This document shows, piece after piece, positions 13,115-19,538 of a stretch of DNA of 19,538 nt. The notes below the pieces were generated by a model, which saw only the letters and a program-made list of their open reading frames with translations, made no database searches and was not told the origin of the DNA. The position numbers and the translations under genes were made by a program. Each line of letters begins with the position of its first letter. Position 1 is the stretch's first letter. The stretch spans positions 1 to 19,538 of the forward strand of contig URRX01000008.1 of NCBI GenBank assembly GCA_900550345.1, given 5' to 3'. This stretch comes from an uncultured Anaerococcus sp. GTDB taxonomy: Bacteria > Bacillota > Clostridia > Tissierellales > Peptoniphilaceae.

Positions 13115-15478
13115 TTACAATTTCCAAATATCTTTTGCATATTCTAATATTGTTCTATCTGATGAGAAATAACCAGAATTTGCTATGTTTTTCAAACTTT
13201 TCTTCGCCCATTTTAATCTATCAGAATATTCTTTATTTATTTTTTCGTGAGTTTTTTTATAATCTTCAAAATCTTTTAAGACAAAATAATTATCTGACTT
13301 TTCACCACCTTGTGGGTTTATTAATGAATTATAAATATCTAAGAACATATAGGAGTCATTATCATTTAATTCACCGGATAAAAGTGTATCTACTGCATCT
13401 TTTATATCTTGGTTTTTGTGATAAAATTCTTTTGGATTATATGAATTATAAATTTCATTTAATTCTTCTACTTTTGCTCCAAATAAATAATTATTTTCAA
13501 CTCCTGCATTTTCGAATATTTCTATATTTGCTCCATCATAAGTTCCAAGTGTCAAGGCTCCGTTTAGCATAAATTTCATATTTCCAGTTCCTGAAGCTTC
13601 TTTTCCTGCTGTTGAAATTTGTTCTGAAATATCTGCTGCTGGGAAGAGTTTTTCTCCATAACTTACCCTGTAGTTATTTACAAATACTACTTTTATTTTT
13701 TCATTTACTTCTTTGTCATTATTTATAACTCTTGCTATTTCGTTTGCAAGTTTTATTATTGCCTTTGCCCTGAAATATCCTGGTGCTGCTTTTCCTCCAA
13801 GTATAAAGGTTGTTGGATAAAAGTCCATATCAGGATTTTTCTTTAGTTTATGGTAAAGACTTATTATATGAAGTAGGTTTAAGTGTTGTCTTTTGTACTC
13901 ATGAATTCTTTTTATTTGAATATCAAAGATAGAATTTGGATCTACATTTATTCCTTCATTTTCTAGAATATATTTCGCCAAATCTTTTTTGTTTTCAAAT
14001 TTTATTTGGTTTATTTCTTCTAGAGTTTTTTCATCATCTAGATATTTTTCTAATCCTTTTAATTTTGTAAGATCGTATTTCCAATCATAGCTACCTAATT
14101 TTTCTGTTATGAAATTTGATAGTCTAATATTTGAATAAACTAGCCATCTTCTTGGTGTAATACCATTTGTTTTATTGTTAAATTTTTCTGGCATCAATTT
14201 ATACCAATTGTTAAAGGTATCATCTTTTAAAATTTGTGTGTGAAGTTTTGCAACCCCATTTACAGACTTACTCATAACTATTGCAAGGTTTGCCATTCTT
14301 ATTTGGTCAAATCTTATAATTCTGTAAGGATCAATAGCTTCTTCTGAAAGTCCCTTTTCTTTAAATTCTTTTACAATATTTTCGTTTAATTTTTCAATTA
14401 TTTCAAAACATCTAGGACATACTTCAAGCATTATATCTTCTGGCCATGTTTCTAGAGCTTCTTGTAAAACTGTGTGATTTGTAAAAGCAAATGTATTTTT
14501 TGTAATTTCTACTGCTTTTTCAAATTCCATTCCATTTTCATCAACTAAAACCCTAATCAATTCAGGAATTGCTATTATTGGGTGAGTGTCATTTAATTGA
14601 ATTACATGATATTTTGAAAATTCTTTAAATTGTAGGTCGTGTTCAAAATATTGTTTATATTTAGCAACCATATCTTGAATTGATGCTGAACAGAAGAAGT
14701 ATTGTTGTTTTAATCTTAAAACTCTTCCTTCTCTTTGCATATCATTTGGATATAAAACTCTAGTTATATCTTCTGCCCTATTTTTTTCTTCAACTGCCTT
14801 ATCATATTGGAAATTATTAAAATATGAAAAATCAAATTCTTCAAATGGCTCTGCTTGCCAAAGTCTTAGGGTATTTACCTGCTCATTTTCAAAACCTAAC
14901 ATTGGCATATCATATGGAACTGCTTTTACAGTTTGATCTCTAAATTTTACAATTTTTGAATCAGATTCAACTCTTATTGACCAACCATCACCATCTTTTA
15001 TCCAGTGATCTCCCTCTTCTACTTGAAATCCATTTTGTATTGTTTGTTTAAATAATCCTTCCCTATATCTAACTCCATAACCATACATATCAAGTTTTTG
15101 AGTTGCAGCAGAATCCATAAAACAAGCTGCAAGTCTACCAAGACCACCATTTCCAAGAGCAGCATCATCTTCAAAATTTTCTATAGATTCAAAATCAATA
15201 TCTATTTCGTTTAAAATTTCTTTGACTTCATCATAAATTCCAAGATTTATAAGGTTATTTCCAAGAGATCTTCCTACTAAAAATTCTGCTGAAAAATAGT
15301 AGGCTTTTCTTGATTTTCTTGACCTATTTTTGCAATTTCTCCATTCTTGGTTTATTAATTCCATTATTGTATCGCAAAGTGCAAAATACCTATCTTTATC
15401 TGAAGTATCTTTAAAATTTTTCAGCGTTATTCTTTGCAAATTCTCTATATAATTTTCCATAAATTTATTTTTGTTCAT
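13115..15478 (-). CDS. glgP: Glycogen/maltodextrin phosphorylase
   Basis: The 787-residue protein (from the ATG at 15478) is a full-length GT35 phosphorylase. It releases glucose-1-phosphate from the non-reducing ends of alpha-1,4-glucans using pyridoxal phosphate. ALGNGGLGRLAACF lies near 107-120. The PLP signature EASGTGNMKFMLNG is at 627-640, with the Schiff-base lysine at Lys635, followed by ALTLGTYDGANIE. I chose the ATG at 15478 because GGGAG (15487-15491) lies 8 bases before it. An in-frame ATG at 15493 would overlap that site and has no ribosome site of its own. It overlaps malQ by 14 bases, so the two are translationally linked. Whether glycogen or maltodextrin is the true substrate cannot be told here, since no glgA, glgB or glgC is in view. 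Confidence 0.95.
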   Translation of the reverse strand: MNKNKFMENYIENLQRITLKNFKDTSDKDRYFALCDTIMELINQEWRNCKNRSRKSRKAYYFSAEFLVGRSLGNNLINLGIYDEVKEILNEIDIDFESIENFEDDAALGNGGLGRLAACFMDSAATQKLDMYGYGVRYREGLFKQTIQNGFQVEEGDHWIKDGDGWSIRVESDSKIVKFRDQTVKAVPYDMPMLGFENEQVNTLRLWQAEPFEEFDFSYFNNFQYDKAVEEKNRAEDITRVLYPNDMQREGRVLRLKQQYFFCSASIQDMVAKYKQYFEHDLQFKEFSKYHVIQLNDTHPIIAIPELIRVLVDENGMEFEKAVEITKNTFAFTNHTVLQEALETWPEDIMLEVCPRCFEIIEKLNENIVKEFKEKGLSEEAIDPYRIIRFDQIRMANLAIVMSKSVNGVAKLHTQILKDDTFNNWYKLMPEKFNNKTNGITPRRWLVYSNIRLSNFITEKLGSYDWKYDLTKLKGLEKYLDDEKTLEEINQIKFENKKDLAKYILENEGINVDPNSIFDIQIKRIHEYKRQHLNLLHIISLYHKLKKNPDMDFYPTTFILGGKAAPGYFRAKAIIKLANEIARVINNDKEVNEKIKVVFVNNYRVSYGEKLFPAADISEQISTAGKEASGTGNMKFMLNGALTLGTYDGANIEIFENAGVENNYLFGAKVEELNEIYNSYNPKEFYHKNQDIKDAVDTLLSGELNDNDSYMFLDIYNSLINPQGGEKSDNYFVLKDFEDYKKTHEKINKEYSDRLKWAKKSLKNIANSGYFSSDRTILEYAKDIWKL

Positions 15479-16979
15479 AATTATCTCTCCCATATAATTT
15501 TGATAATTCCTTTATTTTTAAAGAAATTTCATCATCTAAAACCTCTTTTTTAAGTCTCCATTTCCAGTTTTCTCCCAATACTCCAGGTTTATTAATTCTA
15601 GCCTCATTTCCATATCCTAAGAAATCTTGTATTTGAAACATAGCTATATCTGAAACTGACATAAATAAATTTCTAATTATTTTCCAGTTTATTTGGTCAT
15701 TTTCTTTTATATTAAAATATTTTTTAACCATTTCTAATTTTTCATCATCTAAGTTATCTATCCAACCTTGGAGAGTATCTGAATCGTGAGTTGATCCATA
15801 AACTATTGAATTTTTTTCATAATTGTGAGGTAGATATGATGAAGTAAAATCGTCTCCAAATGCAAACTGTATTACTTTCATTCCAGGATATCCTGTTTTG
15901 TTTTTTAATTTTTCAACTTCTTCAGTTATAAAACCTAAATCTTCTGCTATAAATTTAGCATCTTTAAATTCTTCATTTACCTTTTTGAAAAATTCATCTC
16001 CACAAGCTTTTTGCCATCTACCATATTTTGCATTTTCATCATTAAATGGAACTTCATAATAAGCTTCAAATCCTCTAAAATGATCTAATCTTAGATAATC
16101 ATACAATCTTAAATTAAGTCTTATCCTTTCTATCCAAAATTTAAAATCACTCTCTTTTAATTTTTCCCAATCATAAATTGGATTCCCCCACAATTGTCCA
16201 TCTTCAGAATAAGCATCTGGTGGAACAGCAGCGACGACTGTTGGATTTTTTGTTTTGGGATCTAATTTTAATATGTTGGAATTTGACCAAGTATCAGCAC
16301 TATCAAAGGCAAGATATATTGGTAAATCTCCTATTATTTCTATTTGTTTTCTATTAGCATAAGCTTTCAAATTTTTCCATTGTTTGAAAAATTCATATTG
16401 GATAAAGGCATAGAAATTTATTTCATCTAGATGATTTTTTCTAAATTCTTCTATGGTCTCTTTGTTTCTATTTTTTAATTCTTCTGGAAAATCAGTCCAA
16501 GCCACATCAAGTTGGTCTTTTTTTATTGCCATATATAGGCAATAATCTTTTAGCCAATATTTCTCTTCTTTTTTAAATTCTTCAATTTCTTTTTTTAATT
16601 TTGTTTTTGCTTTTTGGTAAGCTTTTTTCAAAACTCTAAATCTTAAATTATAAATTAAAGAATAATCAACACTTTCTTCATCATTTCCAAAGTCTAAATT
16701 TTCATAATCTTCTTTTTCTAATAAGCCATCTTCATTTAATAAATCCAAATCTATAAAATATGGATTGCCGGCAAATGAAGAGAATGATTGATATGGACTA
16801 TCTCCATAACTTGTTGGTCCTAGAGGCAATATTTGCCAATAGGAAAGATTCGCATTTGAAAAAAAGTCTACCAATTTATAAGCTTCTTTTCCAAAAGTTC
16901 CTATTCCATAATCAGAAGGAATAGAAAAAATTGGCATAATAACTCCACTTGCTCTTTTAAATCTTTTTATCTTTGCCAT
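15465..16979 (-). CDS. malQ: 4-alpha-glucanotransferase (amylomaltase, GH77)
   Basis: This 504-residue GH77 enzyme transfers maltosyl or longer units between glucan chains. It lengthens short dextrins so that phosphorylase can act, and it releases glucose. The length is typical of the compact bacterial amylomaltases. Catalytic segments are YLRLDHFRG (295-303, nucleophile Asp299), FIAEDLG (343-349, acid/base Glu346) and GSTHDSDT (395-402, Asp399). The N-terminal PSDYGIGTFG and GDSPYQSFSSFAGNPY motifs are also characteristic. It is cytosolic, with no signal peptide. GAGG lies 6 bases before the ATG. The gene is coupled to glgP by overlap, which is the usual pairing of dextrin-degradation enzymes. 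Confidence 0.96.
   Translation of the reverse strand: MAKIKRFKRASGVIMPIFSIPSDYGIGTFGKEAYKLVDFFSNANLSYWQILPLGPTSYGDSPYQSFSSFAGNPYFIDLDLLNEDGLLEKEDYENLDFGNDEESVDYSLIYNLRFRVLKKAYQKAKTKLKKEIEEFKKEEKYWLKDYCLYMAIKKDQLDVAWTDFPEELKNRNKETIEEFRKNHLDEINFYAFIQYEFFKQWKNLKAYANRKQIEIIGDLPIYLAFDSADTWSNSNILKLDPKTKNPTVVAAVPPDAYSEDGQLWGNPIYDWEKLKESDFKFWIERIRLNLRLYDYLRLDHFRGFEAYYEVPFNDENAKYGRWQKACGDEFFKKVNEEFKDAKFIAEDLGFITEEVEKLKNKTGYPGMKVIQFAFGDDFTSSYLPHNYEKNSIVYGSTHDSDTLQGWIDNLDDEKLEMVKKYFNIKENDQINWKIIRNLFMSVSDIAMFQIQDFLGYGNEARINKPGVLGENWKWRLKKEVLDDEISLKIKELSKLYGRDNYEQK
15487..15491 (-). promoter_or_regulatory. Ribosome site fixing the glgP start
   Basis: GGGAG on the minus strand is 8 bases before the ATG at 15478 and overlaps the alternative ATG at 15493. 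This supports the shorter glgP product. It lies within the last codons of malQ. Confidence 0.65.
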
Positions 16980-17008
16980 ATTAATCCTCTTTTTGTAATT
17001 TTATAAGT

Positions 17009-17629
17009 CTAGAATAATATTTCATCTTTTTCAAAATAAATAAAACCAGTATAAGTTCTTGCTTGATTTAAAAATTTTTTTAAAGAAACTTTATAAACTT
17101 CTCCCCAAGAAGAAATGGTTAAAATGTAGTCATCATCTTTTTTATTGATTTGTGTAATTGTCACCCCATGATGTTTCATTACATCAACCGAATTACTCAA
17201 CCAATTAAAAAATATTACAGGAAGATCTTTTTTTAAGGCTCCAATTATAAAATTTGCTATTTCCTCCATTGAGTGTCTTTTTATTGGCAAATCTTCTAAA
17301 ATATGAGATTTAAGATTTAAGTGATAGGATTTTCTTATTCTATTGACTTTAAAATCTAGCATTCTTGCTGTTGGAATCCCATATATTTTTGGTTTTAAAA
17401 CTTTAAAAAACCAATATTGATAATCATTAAATTCGTCATAAGAAAATCTTTCATCATTTCTAAATAGATATAGGTAAATATTAGTAAAGGCTGTTACCAC
17501 ACAAGATCTATCCCTATAAAATTTACTTACTCCCATATCTTTTAGCATATTTTGATAGCCACCAAATAAAATTTTATTTTTCCTAACTACAGGAACAAAT
17601 TCCCCTAACCTAGATCTTTTTAGCTTCAT
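17009..17629 (-). CDS. Unrecognised protein with Cys/His papain- or C39-like pattern
   Basis: I do not recognise this 206-residue protein with confidence. It has no signal peptide or membrane helix. The N-terminus is basic (MKLKRSRLGEFVPVVRKNK). RDRSCVVTAFTNIYLYL (39-55) places a cysteine (Cys43) at the start of a hydrophobic helix. MKHHGVTITQI (151-161) has His153/His154 leading a beta strand. YILTISSWGEVYKVSLKKF (168-186) resembles the NSWG region of papain-fold peptidases, with Ser where the Asn usually stands. This order (Cys-helix, His-strand, SSWG) suggests a C39-like or papain-like fold. Activity is unproven. Its ATG follows the stop codon of the upstream permease gene with no gap (TAGATG), and malQ follows after 29 bases, so it is part of the same operon. 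Confidence 0.6.
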   Translation of the reverse strand: MKLKRSRLGEFVPVVRKNKILFGGYQNMLKDMGVSKFYRDRSCVVTAFTNIYLYLFRNDERFSYDEFNDYQYWFFKVLKPKIYGIPTARMLDFKVNRIRKSYHLNLKSHILEDLPIKRHSMEEIANFIIGALKKDLPVIFFNWLSNSVDVMKHHGVTITQINKKDDDYILTISSWGEVYKVSLKKFLNQARTYTGFIYFEKDEILF

Positions 17630-18826
17630 CTAATTTTCATCCTTTTTATAGTGGACTTTTTCTGATAATTCTTTTATTTGCTCTTTTGAAATTTCTTTTT
17701 CTTCTAATTTTTTATCCATTTTTTCATTCATAAGAGTGTATAGAATTGATGCTATAGGAATTGAAACAAGCATACCTACAACTCCAAATAAACTTCCTCC
17801 AATTGCTATTGAAACAATTACCCAAATTGATGGAAGACCTATTGTTTTTCCTGCAAGGGCTGGATAAATTATTGATCCTTGAACTTGTTGAGCTATTAAT
17901 AAAAATATCAAAAATACTAAAGATTGGAAGGGGGATTCTATAAAAATTAGAATCATCATTATAATTGTTGCAATTAATGGACCAACATAAGGGATAAAAT
18001 CTGCAATTGCAACCATAATTGCAGCCATTGCTGCAAAAGGAATTTTTAAAATAAACATTCCGGTTAAAACCAAAAGTCCTAAAATCAAACTTGAAAGAGC
18101 CTTTGAATTTATATAGGATGCAAAGGTTGAATAAGATAGGCTTGCAACCTTATTAATTTCATCAGCTGTGTCTTTTTTAAAGAGTGAATAGATAATCCTA
18201 TTTGCCAAAATTTTCAAGTCTTTCTTATTTATCAATACGAATACAGAAAATATCAAACTAGTTACAACTGTTACAAGAGTAGATGAAACCGAATTAATTA
18301 TTGATGTTGTTTTATCAAAAATATTTCCAGCTTCCCCCATAAAATAGTCTCTTACTTGAACCAAAGTTTTGTTCCAATCTACACTATTAATATATCTTTG
18401 TATATCATCAGCAAATCTTTTTGTAATTTGATTTTTGTTCAAAAGTTTTACAAAATCATTTAAAAATACTGGAAATCTTTCAATTAAAGTTGTTACTGCC
18501 GAAGAAATCCTTGGAATCAAAACATTTAAAAATATAACAATACCAAGAATAAATAATATCCATGAAGTAATCAATGATAGTGCTGGAATTAACTTTTTAG
18601 TTTTTTCTGTTTTAAATACTTTTACAAATACTTTTTTTTCAAAAAAATTCATAGGCAAATTAATAATAAATGCCAACATAAATCCAATCAAAAAAGGTTG
18701 AATTACAGCTATAAAAACTGCAAGAGCATTAGTTACATTTTTTATATACCAAAATGCAAAAAATACCAAAATAGAAATAAGAATCACCCTTAATAATTGT
18801 GAATTCTTTTGGTCTAATTTTTTCAT
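17630..18826 (-). CDS. AI-2E family transporter (PerM/YtvI-like permease)
   Basis: This 398-residue polytopic membrane protein is of the AI-2E (UPF0118) family. Two hydrophobic segments near the N-terminus (about 12-30 and 33-55) are followed by a third (about 80-105) and an amphipathic soluble stretch (about 110-175). A C-terminal bundle then carries the family segments IADFIPYVGPLIATIIMM and GLPSIWVIVSIAIGGSLFG. The tail is charged and cytosolic (KMDKKLEEKEISKEQIKEL). Despite the family name, characterised members include Na+/H+ antiporters and other transporters, so no substrate should be inferred. It is the first gene of the minus-strand operon, divergent from thiN. AAGGAG lies about 12 bases before the ATG, which is somewhat far. 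Confidence 0.85.
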   Translation of the reverse strand: MKKLDQKNSQLLRVILISILVFFAFWYIKNVTNALAVFIAVIQPFLIGFMLAFIINLPMNFFEKKVFVKVFKTEKTKKLIPALSLITSWILFILGIVIFLNVLIPRISSAVTTLIERFPVFLNDFVKLLNKNQITKRFADDIQRYINSVDWNKTLVQVRDYFMGEAGNIFDKTTSIINSVSSTLVTVVTSLIFSVFVLINKKDLKILANRIIYSLFKKDTADEINKVASLSYSTFASYINSKALSSLILGLLVLTGMFILKIPFAAMAAIMVAIADFIPYVGPLIATIIMMILIFIESPFQSLVFLIFLLIAQQVQGSIIYPALAGKTIGLPSIWVIVSIAIGGSLFGVVGMLVSIPIASILYTLMNEKMDKKLEEKEISKEQIKELSEKVHYKKDEN

Positions 18827-18861
18827 TATCTTCTAACTCTCCTTATTAATCTTTTACATAC

Positions 18862-18894
18862 ATTTTACCATAGAAATTTTCTTTATTCTATCAA
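18862..18894 (-). promoter_or_regulatory. Candidate promoter of the permease-malQ-glgP-ZIP operon
   Basis: On the minus strand, TGGTAAAAT (18862-18870) fits an extended -10 element (TGnTAAAAT). TTGATA lies at 18889-18894, 21 bases from TAAAAT, which is too far for a normal -35. The pair is therefore only a candidate, with the extended -10 as the stronger part. It overlaps the thiN promoter region on the other strand. Confidence 0.4.
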
Positions 18895-18899
18895 ATCCA

Positions 18900-18908
18900 T
18901 GCTATAAT
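18900..18908 (+). promoter_or_regulatory. Extended -10 promoter of thiN
   Basis: TGCTATAAT (18900-18908) is a perfect extended -10 element, and no good -35 is seen. Transcription would start near 18914, leaving a leader of about 11 bases. GAGG (18915-18918) is 6 bases before the ATG. The leader is too short for a TPP riboswitch. Confidence 0.6.
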
Positions 18909-18924
18909 AAGGACGAGGTGGATT

Positions 18925-19538
18925 ATGAAAAAATGCTATATTTTTGCTGGTGGAAATTTTGATGGTTTTTTTGACCAAGTAAAAGATAATGATTATATAA
19001 TAGGAGCTGATAAGGGTTACACCTATATAGAAAAAATCGGACTAAAACCCAATTTAATAATTGGAGATTTTGATTCAGCAAAAAAACCTGATTTTAAGAA
19101 TAAAATCGTATTGAAACCAGAAAAAGACGAAACAGATTTATATGCGGCAATAAATATTGGAATAGAAAAAGGATACAAAAAATTTATTGTTTATGGAGCT
19201 TTGGGAGGAAGATTGTCACACACCATAGCAAATATAAAAATAATAGAAGAGTTTAAGAAAAAAGGAATTGATATAGTACTAAAAAGCAAAAATCAAAAAG
19301 TTTTTGTAATAAATAAAAATTTCATAGAGAAAAAACAAATTGAAAATACCTACATTTCTATTTTTTCTCTGACAGACAAAATAGAAAATCTAAATCTAAT
19401 AAATTTAAAATACCAATTAAAAAATTTCACTCTAAAAAATGACATGCATCTTGGAGTGTCAAATGAACCTGTTGGAAAAGAATTTAAAATTGAATTTGAT
19501 AAGGGCATGATTTTAGTAATTTATGAAAATAAAAATGT
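18925..19538 (+). CDS. thiN: Thiamine pyrophosphokinase, 3' end cut by the window
   Basis: The frame is open from the ATG to the window edge, giving 204 codons with no stop, close to the family's usual length. The enzyme transfers pyrophosphate from ATP to thiamine, making the cofactor TPP. Motifs in order are GADKG (27-31), LIIGDFDS (44-51), KPEKDETD (64-71), GALGGRLSH (91-99) and LGVSNEPVG (176-184), which match the catalytic and thiamine-binding parts of ThiN. The family's GGRxDH is here GGRLSH, with Ser98 in place of Asp. It is transcribed divergently from the AI-2E permease gene, away from the rpe/rsgA neighbours common in Firmicutes, although those could lie beyond the window. Confidence 0.92.
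   Translation, partial: MKKCYIFAGGNFDGFFDQVKDNDYIIGADKGYTYIEKIGLKPNLIIGDFDSAKKPDFKNKIVLKPEKDETDLYAAINIGIEKGYKKFIVYGALGGRLSHTIANIKIIEEFKKKGIDIVLKSKNQKVFVINKNFIEKKQIENTYISIFSLTDKIENLNLINLKYQLKNFTLKNDMHLGVSNEPVGKEFKIEFDKGMILVIYENKN

Noticed and set aside
12949..13572. Plus-strand 207-codon open frame opposite glgP and the ZIP gene
   Set aside because: It is antisense to two well-supported genes, is Leu/Ile/Tyr-rich low complexity, spans their junction and has no ribosome site. It is a shadow frame.
18827..18924. TPP riboswitch for thiN
   Set aside because: The extended -10 lies about 17 bases before the ATG, and no conserved TPP aptamer segments such as CTGAGA are present.

Overview
The window is AT-rich, densely packed, low-GC Gram-positive DNA. 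Its gene set and order (tig-clpP-clpX-lon-engB, cdaA-cdaR, short leaders with strong AGGAGG ribosome sites) suit an anaerobic Firmicute. Gene content and base composition point to a Gram-positive anaerobic coccus of the Anaerococcus/Peptoniphilus/Finegoldia type. That placement is inferred from style and is not proven. Fifteen complete protein genes are visible, plus one that runs off the right edge. I see no rRNA, tRNA, CRISPR array or phage genes.

Layout. 1-55: the outer end of an insertion sequence (IS3/IS150-like terminus), apparently sitting in what was a terminator hairpin. 75-1670 (minus): a small thiamine-binding MTH1187/YqgV-type protein downstream of an M18 aminopeptidase. 1774-2346 (plus): xpt with its own sigma-A promoter and terminator, and no room for the purine riboswitch often found there. 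2422-11669 (minus): a long co-directional run, read from right to left as cdaA-cdaR-cca and then, from a clear promoter at the end of cca, tig-clpP-clpX-lon-engB. This joins cyclic-di-AMP synthesis and its regulator, tRNA CCA-end maturation, nascent-chain folding, the two main cytosolic AAA+ proteases and a ribosome-assembly GTPase. It ends at a bidirectional terminator shared with xpt.

11670-12301 is the only long intergenic stretch. It holds a bidirectional terminator and a tandem array of about 126-bp repeats (one diverged copy, two near-identical copies, one truncated copy), each with an inverted-repeat core. The last copy runs into the stop codon of the neighbouring metal-transporter gene. 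This is the most unusual structure in the window.

12302-18826 (minus) reads as one operon: an AI-2E-family permease, an unrecognised protein with a papain/C39-like Cys...His...SSWG pattern, malQ, glgP and a ZIP-family metal transporter. malQ and glgP together degrade glycogen or maltodextrin to glucose-1-phosphate. The roles of the permease and the Cys/His protein in that unit are unknown. 18925-19538 (plus) is thiamine pyrophosphokinase, divergently transcribed and cut by the window end.

Most of the window is conserved housekeeping. The points deserving a second look are the repeat array, the IS-interrupted terminator, the Cys/His protein in the glycogen operon, the hairpin between clpX and lon, and a changed residue in the ThiN GGRxDH motif.
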